This document shows positions 1 through 6,190 of a DNA stretch of 10,516 nt, piece after piece. Positions within the stretch are counted from its first letter, which is position 1, and every line of letters starts with the position of its first letter. The notes under the pieces were generated by a model. The model was given only the letters and a program-made list of their open reading frames with translations, had not been told where the DNA came from and did no database searches. Origin of the DNA: Phocaeicola plebeius (GTDB lineage: Bacteria; Bacteroidota; Bacteroidia; Bacteroidales; Bacteroidaceae); NCBI RefSeq assembly GCF_003437535.1, contig NZ_QSQT01000046.1, positions 11,424 through 21,939 of the forward strand, given 5' to 3'. The position numbers and the translations under genes were made by a program.

Positions 1-10
1 GATTTATTGT

Positions 11-946
11 TTAGGCATAAATTTTAGTCAGTCTGTACAAAAAGAATGCCTTGTCTTTAACTCCCCTGAACTGCGCACGAAAGTTCTTTATTTTAGCATT
101 AAAGGATTCAGATGCAGCGTTTGTGGAACGCTTTTCAAAGAAGTTTATGATTTCCAGATAATGTGTCTGTATGGATCTTGCCACTCTTCCAAAGGCAAGG
201 AAGCCTGATTTGTCTACTTCATCATACCACCTTGCAAGTCTTGTCAATGCCACGTCCTTATGTCTGCACTGATGGTAAATCAATCCCAGTCTCATGGAAA
301 GATAGTATGCTTTCTTTATATCAGGATACTCTCTGAAGAGAATACCGGCACGCACGCGCTGTGATTCAGTCCATAAGGATTCTTTTTTGTAGAGAAGATA
401 GATGCTTCTGGCCAGCAGCTGTTTTCTTGAATCCCCGTTTTCAAATACCGGAGCATGATATATCTTTCCGCATGCCCTGGCATGTGCCATCTGTATGGAT
501 TCCTCATCCAGGGCTTCCCAGCGTGCCTTCACCCTCATTTCCTGAACCGCTTCATAAGCCAGTTTCTGCACGTGGAAACGGTCCGTCACGCGGCGCGCGG
601 CCGGGAAGCAGATACGTGCCGTCTGTTCCATGTTCGGAGCCATGTCAAGGGTTATTTCCCTGACCTGGAAGCGTCTGCGTCTGGAAAGCTTTAGCAGGAC
701 GGATGTGACAGTCCTGACGTCCGTACCCTTTATGATTGCAATGATACTTCCCGAACGTCCTCTTTTCTCCTTGTTTATCAGGATTGTATAGAGTTCGCCC
801 TGTGACAGGCTGACTTCATCAATGCCTACATACGGGCCGATGTTCTTTTCGAAGAGTACCCATTCTTCCGCATGGGACAGCTGGTTCCAGCTCATGTAAC
901 CGCTCAGATGATTGCGGTACTGACGCTCAAGAAGTTCACCGTTCAC
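11..946 (-). CDS. ISL3-like IS transposase, catalytic ORF (orfB)
   Basis: This is the DDE transposase catalytic subunit that cuts and joins the IS ends. The 311-residue frame has a plausible DDE triad: D43 in GIDEVSLSQG, D101 in TLDMAPN, and E280 in STNAASESFNAKIK. It also has the ISL3-family TDRFHV motif at residues 121-126, and ends with a typical ISL3 C-terminus (FRGVKDKAFFLYRLTKIYA). The nominal start is a GTG at 946, but the frame is open upstream to 1003. That upstream stretch (including SCKLLGLLFGVNG) reads as part of the conserved protein, so translation probably enters from orfA by recoding rather than at the GTG. No internal stop is seen, so the gene may be active. Family assignment is by recalled motif similarity. 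Confidence 0.85.
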   Translation of the reverse strand: MNGELLERQYRNHLSGYMSWNQLSHAEEWVLFEKNIGPYVGIDEVSLSQGELYTILINKEKRGRSGSIIAIIKGTDVRTVTSVLLKLSRRRRFQVREITLDMAPNMEQTARICFPAARRVTDRFHVQKLAYEAVQEMRVKARWEALDEESIQMAHARACGKIYHAPVFENGDSRKQLLARSIYLLYKKESLWTESQRVRAGILFREYPDIKKAYYLSMRLGLIYHQCRHKDVALTRLARWYDEVDKSGFLAFGRVARSIQTHYLEIINFFEKRSTNAASESFNAKIKNFRAQFRGVKDKAFFLYRLTKIYA

Positions 947-989
947 CCCGAAGAGAAGGCCTAGAAGCTTGCAGCTTACAGGAAGGGTA

Positions 990-1331
990 TCAATATAGTT
1001 CTTTTAAAAAAGACGCAAAATCATGCGTTATGCGGCTGCCTTCTGCAACCAGTTTCCAGTTACGGCTCACATAGCGTCCCTCATCCTTTACAATCCATCG
1101 GCGACGGCGGATATTCAGGAAAAGCTTCTTGCCACGAATCGGGAAATCCTGAACTACTACCGGTTCATAAAAGCCTTTGCTTTCCACCTGCATGCTTGAG
1201 TATTCACCGGGAACTTCGTTCTTCTCTTCCAGGTAAATCACTATTTCCGTACTGCTTTCCTTTACATCCGAAATGATGAAATAATCCAATGTCCCTTCAG
1301 GAAGAAGGAGACGGTAACCGCTGGTTTCCAT
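990..1331 (-). CDS. ISAon1-type transposase N-terminal region protein (orfA)
   Basis: This is the N-terminal half of a split transposase, as in elements annotated as 'ISAon1 family transposase N-terminal region'. Recognisable blocks are LLLPEGTLDYF, VESKGFYEPVVVQDFPIRGK, the basic RRRRW and the C-terminal FASFLKELY. I chose the ATG at 1331 (113 aa), because the conserved protein begins just before LLLPEG and a TATCTTTG promoter element lies about 25 bp upstream. The frame is open further, to an ATG at 1514, but those extra 61 residues are encoded by the CGTTACA repeat region outside the likely IS end and look accidental. The stop at 990-992 overlaps the orfB frame, which is +1 relative to orfA. 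Confidence 0.72.
   Translation of the reverse strand: METSGYRLLLPEGTLDYFIISDVKESSTEIVIYLEEKNEVPGEYSSMQVESKGFYEPVVVQDFPIRGKKLFLNIRRRRWIVKDEGRYVSRNWKLVAEGSRITHDFASFLKELY
999..1013 (-). other. Candidate recoding site between orfA and orfB (T6A4 run)
   Basis: On the minus strand the end of orfA reads TCT TTT TTA AAA GAA CTA TAT TGA. The orfB frame is open from AAG at 1003, giving about 14 nt of overlap before the orfA stop. Moving from orfA to orfB needs a net +1 shift (or loss of one base in mRNA), and the T6A4 run is where polymerase or ribosome slippage could occur. The only alternative start I see in the overlap is a rare ATT at 994-992. Location is seen; mechanism is inferred. Confidence 0.45.
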
Positions 1332-1355
1332 AACTTTTGCTGATTTTCTTTCCGG

Positions 1356-1363
1356 CAAAGATA
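1356..1363 (-). promoter_or_regulatory. Putative IS transposase promoter (-7 element TATCTTTG)
   Basis: TATCTTTG matches the Bacteroidetes -7 consensus TAnnTTTG exactly and lies 25 bp upstream of the chosen orfA ATG. I see no convincing TTTG -33 element at the right distance, so only the -7 half is supported. Confidence 0.4.
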
Positions 1364-1425
1364 TAAATTTATCGGATTTACCCCTCAGATTATTACGTTG
1401 ACCCAGACATTCAAATGCCCACTTC

Positions 1426-1454
1426 AGACAAAGTTCCGTTACAAAATCGTTACA
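1426..1454 (+). repeat. 29-bp imperfect direct repeat, left copy
   Basis: This segment matches 6083-6111 at 24 of 29 positions, including a 17-bp core (GTTACAAAATCGTTACA here, GTTACTAAATCGTTACA there). The copies are 4,657 bp apart and enclose the integrase remnant, the AbiE remnants and the DUF262 pair. They may be recombinase arm sites near the two ends of the island, or parts of its attachment sites. Confidence 0.5.
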
Positions 1455-1591
1455 GGAAAATCGGGAAAATCTTCTGTAACGATTTTCGATGTAAGTCCTT
1501 GATTTGTCGCTCATTGACGTTCAAATGTCTGCTTGTAACCCAATTATTAATTATTCCTTTGCAGAGGGAAGTCATTACACCCACTGTAACG
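1437..1591. repeat. Cluster of CGTTACA/TGTAACG motifs upstream of the integrase remnant
   Basis: CGTTACA occurs at 1437-1443 and 1448-1454, 11 bp apart. Its reverse complement TGTAACG occurs at 1475-1481 and 1585-1591, and a shorter TGTAAC at 1534-1539. The segments 1443-1455 and 1474-1486 form a perfect 13-bp inverted repeat (AAAATCGTTACAG / CTGTAACGATTTT) with an 18-nt spacer. A further pair, TTCAAATG at 1410-1417 and 1520-1527, is followed in both cases by a similar sequence. Placement directly before an integrase start (1612) fits recombinase arm-binding sites or operator repeats; the role is inferred. Confidence 0.5.
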
Positions 1592-1611
1592 GAGCTAAAT
1601 TAAAAAAGGAT

Positions 1612-1881
1612 ATGAGTAAGAGTACATTTAAGATTCTGTTCTATCTAAGAAAGAACTATCTGAACAAGGAAGGAAAAGCTGGTATTATGATTCGTCTGTC
1701 GCTTAACGGTGAAATCACACAGTTCAGTTCTAAACTGAGTGTAAAACCGGATGCCTGGGATACAGTTTTGGGCAAGGCGAAAGGAAATACACATAGCTCC
1801 CATTTTTTCTCTTGGATGAAAAAGGTCTTATTGTATATAGTTATATGTATCCTTTTTGTGTCTAATTCGCTAAAAATATGA
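1612..1881 (+). pseudogene. Truncated tyrosine recombinase (site-specific integrase), N-terminal fragment
   Basis: The ATG at 1612 follows an AAAAAAGGA stretch. The first ~60 residues (MSKSTFKILFYLRKN, then GIMIRLSLNGEITQFS and KLSVKPDAWD) match the N-terminal arm-DNA-binding region of Bacteroides-type tyrosine recombinases, which are normally about 400 residues long. After about residue 60 (near 1793) the reading switches to unrelated hydrophobic residues and stops at 1881. The SAM-like core-binding domain and the catalytic R-H-R-Y domain are absent from the window, so this fragment cannot recombine DNA. The repeat cluster upstream fits its original role in element integration. Recognition is from memory of the family rather than alignment. 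Confidence 0.68.
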
Positions 1882-1999
1882 ATTGGGGAATGACTCTCCA
1901 TAAAAAATTCGCTAATATTTGAGTAAAATGTTTGGTTGGACAAAATAAAAAGAACATTTTTACTATAAATTTAGGTTGGTATCTACAAAATAAACGAAG
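1793..1999. other. AT-rich spacer between integrase remnant and abiEi remnant, with AATTCGCTAA direct repeats
   Basis: I find no gene here apart from the 3' tail of the broken integrase frame. AATTCGCTAA occurs twice, at 1864-1873 and 1906-1915 (42 bp apart), with an imperfect TGGGGA...TCTCCA hairpin between. AbiEi-type antitoxins are known to repress their own operons through upstream repeats, so these could be a leftover operator, but nothing else supports this. No clear Bacteroidetes promoter precedes the ATG at 2000. Confidence 0.3.
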
Positions 2000-2268
2000 A
2001 TGGCTACAAAAATACAGCAAATATTAAAGTCTACTTGACAACCATTCGCCCCAATTTGATTCCAACATTGTTGGAGGCCTGCGCATCTCAGAAAGTGAAA
2101 ACTCTGTTTCTCTATATGGCTGAAAAAGCAGGTCATTCTAGGTATAGGGCGTTAAAACTGGATAATATTAATCTTGGTACATCTAGGTTTATGATCACGC
2201 CAACAGGAAAGTATATCAATAAGTATAATATGACAATTTCAAAGGAACTTGCTGAATATGAATCATAA
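2000..2268 (+). pseudogene. AbiEi-family type IV antitoxin, internally deleted remnant
   Basis: The ATG at 2000 opens MATKIQQILKST and then hits TGA at 2036. This matches the start of Bacteroidetes AbiEi antitoxins as I recall them. From 2035, in another frame, the sequence reads as the C-terminal part of the same family (LIPTLLEACASQKVKTLFLY, AEKAGH, then ITPTGKYINKYNMTISKELA and EYES) to a stop at 2268. An intact member is roughly 250-270 residues, so about 170 central residues, including the wHTH-to-core portion, are missing. The junction is near 2034-2040. In intact systems this protein represses the operon and counters the AbiEii nucleotidyltransferase toxin. The remnant is unlikely to work. 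Its last codons overlap the start of the DUF262 gene at 2258. Confidence 0.75.
2188..2262 (+). repeat. Antitoxin 3'-end repeat, copy 1 (left flank of DUF262 pair)
   Basis: These 75 bp encode ITPTGKYINKYNMTISKELA plus EYE of AbiEi. They align without gaps to 5808-5882 at 58 of 75 positions by my count. The copy ends inside the first codons of the first DUF262 gene. Confidence 0.72.
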
Positions 2269-3775
2269 TCTAACATTATCAATAACTACTATAGGTGATT
2301 TGCTCCTTCGCAAAACCATTACTATTACTAATAGTGGAGAGCCAATTAACGATGTAAGCCTATGTGTACCTATTTATCAACGTCCATACAAATGGACAGC
2401 TCGTAATGCCATACAATTGCTTGATGACATTATTGAAGCGAAGAATAGCAACAAGGAAAGATACAGGGTGGGTACACTTATCCTTCACAAGGCAAAGGAT
2501 AAGGAACAATATGATATTGTTGATGGTTTGCAACGTACTATAACATTCTCATTACTTTTGACTGCATTAGGCGTAGATGGCATTGAGTTCTTGCAGCAGA
2601 AAATATATAATAATGTGCACAATAATCATAATATTGCAAACAACTATAATGCACTTAACCGTAGGGTCGGATTAAAGTTGCAAGATAGCGATTCGGCTAC
2701 TGAACACCAAAGAGAAATGGAGCGTCTTAGGGACTATATTGAGAATATGTGTGAGTTAATTGTTGTCATAACTCCCGATGTATCGGAAGCATTCCAGTTC
2801 TTTGATTCTCAAAATGCACGAGGTAAAGCTCTTTATCCTCATGATTTGTTGAAAGCATACCATCTTCGCGAAATGAATACCATTAGTGAGGATGAAACAG
2901 AAAAGATAGTAAAGGATTGGGAACAGGTTTCACAAAGTGCTTTAGCAGATTTCTTTGGTAATTACCTATATCGTATCAAAGAATGGGTAAGTGGCAATAA
3001 GGCAAATGTTTTAAATGAACACAACATTCATATGTTCAAAGGTATCACACGTTTTTCAAGAACACCTTATGCCCAATTCTACAAAAGTGCCTATTGTTAT
3101 GCAGATATGGTCAACTCTTCTGCTATGCCTTTTGTCTCTGGTACTCGAAATGTAAATGCGTTCCAATTAGACACTCCAATAATTGCAGGTAAACCGTTTT
3201 TTGAATATACAAAGCACTACTATAATATACTAAAGGATATTCAGAACAACAACAAATATGAGGGCTTCTATATTAATGATAATATTATAGTTAAAACATT
3301 GGATAGACATTTTAAAAAAGGAATAGGTAATGGTATAGCACGCCTTTTGTTTGATACTTCGGTTCTGCTTTACGTTGATAGATTCTGCCCAGAAACATAT
3401 CCTACAAAAGAAGACATGGAACTATTTGAACAATTTGTTGTATACGCATTCATTTGGGCTTATTCATTAAGGGCCCAATACACTAATCTTGGTTGGCATT
3501 CTGCACAGAATTATATTATGGGGTTGAGTGATAAAATCAATGCATTCAATATGTATAAATTGATTGTCAAGCAAGATACTCCATCTTCATTATTGAGTGC
3601 TTTGGCAGACAAAATCAATCCTCTTTCGAATGATGATATTAAAGATGGTTGGGCGCAGGAATGCTATGAGTATAGTGGTAAAGGAGATACATTAAAGAAT
3701 CTAAAGGATGAGATAGATGGTGTGTATGAAAACTATCTGTATTTTTTTCAAATAAACGGTTTTTATAAAAATTGA
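2258..3775 (+). CDS. DUF262 (GmrS/ParB-like) protein, first gene of a two-gene probable anti-phage restriction system
   Basis: This 505-residue protein starts at the ATG at 2258; the frame is open to a TTG at 2249, but ATG is preferred. The DUF262 hallmarks are VPIYQRPYKW at residues 37-46, IVDGLQRTIT at 87-96 and FFDSQNARGKALYPHDLLKA at 181-200. In families such as GmrSD, BrxU and SspE, this fold binds or hydrolyses nucleotide through a DGQQR motif and controls a nuclease domain. Here the motif is DGLQR, with the first Gln replaced by Leu. I cannot find the H-x-x-P / GN / N...K pattern of a DUF1524 HNH domain in the ~300-residue C-terminal part, so it probably depends on its partner for cutting. 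It is followed after 5 bp by the second DUF262 gene, implying one operon. The DNA is clearly more AT-rich than the peptidase region. Confidence 0.82.
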   Translation: MNHNLTLSITTIGDLLLRKTITITNSGEPINDVSLCVPIYQRPYKWTARNAIQLLDDIIEAKNSNKERYRVGTLILHKAKDKEQYDIVDGLQRTITFSLLLTALGVDGIEFLQQKIYNNVHNNHNIANNYNALNRRVGLKLQDSDSATEHQREMERLRDYIENMCELIVVITPDVSEAFQFFDSQNARGKALYPHDLLKAYHLREMNTISEDETEKIVKDWEQVSQSALADFFGNYLYRIKEWVSGNKANVLNEHNIHMFKGITRFSRTPYAQFYKSAYCYADMVNSSAMPFVSGTRNVNAFQLDTPIIAGKPFFEYTKHYYNILKDIQNNNKYEGFYINDNIIVKTLDRHFKKGIGNGIARLLFDTSVLLYVDRFCPETYPTKEDMELFEQFVVYAFIWAYSLRAQYTNLGWHSAQNYIMGLSDKINAFNMYKLIVKQDTPSSLLSALADKINPLSNDDIKDGWAQECYEYSGKGDTLKNLKDEIDGVYENYLYFFQINGFYKN

Positions 3776-3780
3776 TTACA

Positions 3781-5814
3781 ATGAAAGATTTGAAAAATAT
3801 TCTTGAAGAATGTTCGATTAATGACATATATTTCTCAAACAGCGGGGTGTCTATATTATACAAGATACCTATCTATCAGCGTAATTATGCTTGGGGGCGT
3901 GAAGAAATATACGCCTTAATAAAGGATGTACATGATTCGTTGGAGAAGTCCGTTTACTATATTGGCACTCTTGTCACATACAAAAGAGATGAAAATATTT
4001 TTGAGGTTATCGATGGTCAGCAACGACTTACAACAATCTACATCATCTTGAAGGCTTTGGGCATAGAAACAATTGCAAATTGTCTTACATATTCTGCAAG
4101 AAAGGTTTCAGCTATGACAATAGAAAAGATGCCTAAGTTTGGTGAAGAAAAAGATAAGGGCATTGTCGATGGATTCAGTTATGCGAAGGAAGCAATTAAA
4201 GACATTGTTGGCGAGAAGAAGGCTGACATAGATGCATTCAAGGATTTTTTCTTGAACAAAGTGCATATTATTCATTATCGTGTGCCAAAAGATGTGGATT
4301 TAAATCACTATTTTGAGGTTATGAATTCTCGTGGTGAGCAGTTAGAAAAGCATGAGATAGTAAAAGCTAAACTCAGCGAACAGTTGATAGGTGATGAGGA
4401 CGCTATGGAGAAGTTTAGTCGTATATGGGAGGCTTGTAGCGACATGAGTTTCTACATTCAGCAGAAACTTCCAGATATGACAACTGTCTTCGGTAAAACT
4501 ATGGACGATTTTGTTATAGAGTCTTTCGACGAGTTTCCAAGTTCTAATGAATGCTTATTTTTGTCATTAGGAATGAAAACTATTTCAGAACTTTTAAATT
4601 CGTCCATAAAAACGATAGATAAAGATGATGAAGTAGACAAGAATGATAATTTCCAGCCAATTATTGACTTTCCGAATTTTCTATTGATTGTTTTGAAAAT
4701 TACAAGATTGCGGAATAAAGATGATTTTAATCCTTTGAGCTTTACACTTGACGATAAAGAACTAATTAAAGAGTTCAAGAAGGTAAATCTTACTCCAAAG
4801 TTCGTTAAGGACTTCGCCTACAATCTCCTTTTGGCTAAATATTTTCTCGATAACTATGTTATACACCACGCAAATGGTGAAGATAGGGCTATTGAGAATC
4901 CATGGAAATTGCAATATTATTATAAGAAGGGTAATAAGGCTGCCTACCTTAAGGATTTGTACGATGATAATAAAGTACAACAAAACGAAGTGATTCAATT
5001 ACTGTCTATGTTTGAAGTTGCTTTCACGCCTAAGCAAAGAAAAAACTATCTGTTCTATTGTTTATATCACTTATTTGAGAATTATGACCTTAATGATTAT
5101 GTGGATTTTTTAAGAAAACTAGCTGATAAGTATTTCTTTGATGTGTATCTTGATACGGGTAAACTTAACGAAATAAATCAGCCTAAGCCTAATAGTTTTG
5201 ACGAAACTATTCTTAATTGTGATGAATTAAACGTCGAATTAGAAAGAGCGAATCGAGATTTCAATAGTGTTTATCCTACTGGATCATGCAATATACCTCT
5301 GTATGTTTTTAACTATACAGATTATAAGCTTTGGAAGAAATATGCGGAAGAACTTCGAGGTAACAAAGAAAAGAAAGGCTCCCGTAATAGAATGGAGTTT
5401 TTTAGAGCATTAGGTTGTAGTGACTTTGAGTTAGAACCTTTTAAAAATTTCTATTTCTCTCGAACACGAAAAAGTTTGGAGCATTATTATCCACAAGCCA
5501 AGGCTGGGGATAATATGCTAATTAACTTGCAAGATATAAATTGCTTTGGTAATTTTGCTATGATAGGTTCTGATGCAAATAGTTCTGGATCCAACTGGAA
5601 TCCTATTGATAAAAAGAATCGCTATCTTGATACAAAATCCAACCAAGTAAGCGTTGCTTCATTAAAATTCAGAATCATGTTACAAATATGCCAAGATAAT
5701 TACGATGCTGGTATCAAAGATGATACCTTAAAACGTCCATTTGGATTAGAATGGAATGTTGATGATATGGTTGAACATCAAGAGAAGATGCTTGAAATCA
5801 TTATGAATTTATAA
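3781..5814 (+). CDS. DUF262 + DUF1524-like (HNH) protein, GmrSD/SspE-like restriction nuclease candidate
   Basis: This 677-residue protein starts at the ATG at 3781, 5 bp after the first gene's stop; a TTG at 3772 would overlap that stop and is less likely. The N-terminal DUF262 domain shows IPIYQRNYAW (29-38), the canonical VIDGQQRLTT (76-85) and HYFEVMNSRGEQLEKHEIVK (176-195). The C-terminus carries a degenerate DUF1524/HNH-like pattern: SLEHYYPQ with H568, CFGNFAMIG with N591, NSSGSNWNP with N600/N605, then KK. In GmrSD and SspE relatives this combination gives NTP-linked nicking or cleavage of modified phage DNA in the cytoplasm. The long middle region (about 200-560) is probably target-sensing, but I cannot assign it. 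The stop at 5812-5814 lies within the antitoxin repeat. Specific substrate unknown. Confidence 0.82.
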   Translation: MKDLKNILEECSINDIYFSNSGVSILYKIPIYQRNYAWGREEIYALIKDVHDSLEKSVYYIGTLVTYKRDENIFEVIDGQQRLTTIYIILKALGIETIANCLTYSARKVSAMTIEKMPKFGEEKDKGIVDGFSYAKEAIKDIVGEKKADIDAFKDFFLNKVHIIHYRVPKDVDLNHYFEVMNSRGEQLEKHEIVKAKLSEQLIGDEDAMEKFSRIWEACSDMSFYIQQKLPDMTTVFGKTMDDFVIESFDEFPSSNECLFLSLGMKTISELLNSSIKTIDKDDEVDKNDNFQPIIDFPNFLLIVLKITRLRNKDDFNPLSFTLDDKELIKEFKKVNLTPKFVKDFAYNLLLAKYFLDNYVIHHANGEDRAIENPWKLQYYYKKGNKAAYLKDLYDDNKVQQNEVIQLLSMFEVAFTPKQRKNYLFYCLYHLFENYDLNDYVDFLRKLADKYFFDVYLDTGKLNEINQPKPNSFDETILNCDELNVELERANRDFNSVYPTGSCNIPLYVFNYTDYKLWKKYAEELRGNKEKKGSRNRMEFFRALGCSDFELEPFKNFYFSRTRKSLEHYYPQAKAGDNMLINLQDINCFGNFAMIGSDANSSGSNWNPIDKKNRYLDTKSNQVSVASLKFRIMLQICQDNYDAGIKDDTLKRPFGLEWNVDDMVEHQEKMLEIIMNL

Positions 5815-5882
5815 TCACGCCTTCGGGAAAATACATCGACAAGTAAAATATGATAATCTAGGAAGAACTTGCAGAATATGAG
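5808..5882 (+). repeat. Antitoxin 3'-end repeat, copy 2 (right flank of DUF262 pair)
   Basis: This second, diverged copy of the AbiEi 3' end reads ITPSGKYIDK, stop, NMII, stop, EELAEYE, stop, so it is non-coding. The final GAATATGAGTAA looks like a natural abiEi terminus. It is about 77% identical to 2188-2262 and overlaps the last codons of the second DUF262 gene. Confidence 0.72.
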
Positions 5883-5896
5883 TAATATAAAATCAA

Positions 5897-6061
5897 GTGT
5901 TTACTATTCATGGTAGAACAACCATCAATTTGTTTCTGAAAGATTTGCCACACTATTCTGTAGATGTTGATTCGACATATATCCCATTGGTTGACCGCCA
6001 GACTAGTTTAGATAACATCAATTCGCATCTGAAGTCAATAGCAGATAAAGTGGACAAGTGA
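5897..6061 (+). pseudogene. AbiEii-family nucleotidyltransferase toxin, fragment
   Basis: The frame 5897-6061 reads VFTIHGRTTINLFLKDLP, then HYSVDVDSTYIPLVDRQT, SLDNINSHLKSIADKVDK and a stop. It corresponds to the catalytic start of AbiEii-like toxins as I recall them, where the motif is approximately LFGGTAINLF...SVDIDLTYLP..DRQTSL.NI. The GG(S/T) pair of the nucleotidyltransferase motif is altered to GR, and the D-x-D region persists as DVDS. A full-length toxin is about 250-300 residues, so roughly 200 C-terminal residues and the true start are missing. It lies 14 bp after the second antitoxin repeat, the usual antitoxin-then-toxin order. Certainly inactive as a toxin. Confidence 0.7.
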
Positions 6062-6082
6062 AAGTCTATGAGTGACACAAAA

Positions 6083-6111
6083 AGACAGTTTTCAGTTACT
6101 AAATCGTTACA
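6083..6111 (+). repeat. 29-bp imperfect direct repeat, right copy
   Basis: This is the partner of 1426-1454 (24 of 29 identical, core GTTACTAAATCGTTACA). It lies just after the AbiEii remnant and about 60 bp before the tRNA-like 3' end, where an arm-type recombinase site near the right attachment site would be expected. Confidence 0.5.
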
Positions 6112-6171
6112 CTTGAAAAATTGAGCCGAATTAAAATATTGATTCATAATGATTTAGAAAACAAAAATTAT

Positions 6172-6187
6172 AATCCTGTCTCTCCGG
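6172..6187 (+). other. Possible tRNA 3'-end fragment (candidate right attachment site)
   Basis: AATCCTGTCTCTCCGG can be read as the end of a T-loop (AAT), the 3' strand of a T-stem (CCTGT), the 3' acceptor strand (CTCTCCG) and a discriminator base. It resembles the end of a Bacteroidales tRNA-Ser. A strong terminator begins 4 nt later, as expected behind a tRNA gene. Upstream sequence gives no tRNA body (no D-arm, anticodon arm or T-stem 5' strand), so only the 3' end is here. That is typical of the distal end of an island that integrated into a tRNA 3' end. Short match, so tentative. Confidence 0.42.
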
Positions 6188-6190
6188 ATA

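Larger units (their letters stand above)
1..1430 (-). mobile_element. ISL3-like (ISAon1-type) insertion sequence, partial at left window edge
   Basis: Two consecutive minus-strand reading frames form a two-part transposase: a short N-terminal ORF and a DDE catalytic ORF with the ISL3-type RFHV and C-terminal SESFNAKIK signatures. The distal end of the element lies beyond position 1, so terminal inverted repeats cannot be compared and no target duplication can be shown. The upstream end is placed between the putative transposase promoter (1356-1363) and the CGTTACA repeats that belong to the neighbouring integrase region (from about 1426), so 1430 is an estimate. The element may have separated the integrase remnant from the rest of its left attachment region. 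Confidence 0.78.

Noticed and set aside
361..694. Plus-strand ORFs of 79-100 codons inside the transposase
   Set aside because: They are shadows of the minus-strand catalytic ORF, with no domain resemblance and no promoter.
1443..1486. Inverted repeat read as an intrinsic terminator
   Set aside because: It has an 18-nt loop, no T-run follows on either strand, and no gene ends next to it. A protein-binding site fits better.
1332..1514. N-terminal extension of the IS orfA up to an ATG at 1514
   Set aside because: The conserved transposase region begins near the ATG at 1331, and the extension is encoded by the CGTTACA repeat DNA, which belongs to the integrase leader.
4458..4998. Minus-strand ORFs inside the second DUF262 gene
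   Set aside because: They are low-complexity shadows of a well-supported DUF262 protein.
5953..6147. 64-codon minus-strand ORF
   Set aside because: It is the reverse of the AbiEii relic and the 29-bp repeat. Its slight resemblance to the orfA extension (CNDxVTE) comes only from that shared DNA repeat.
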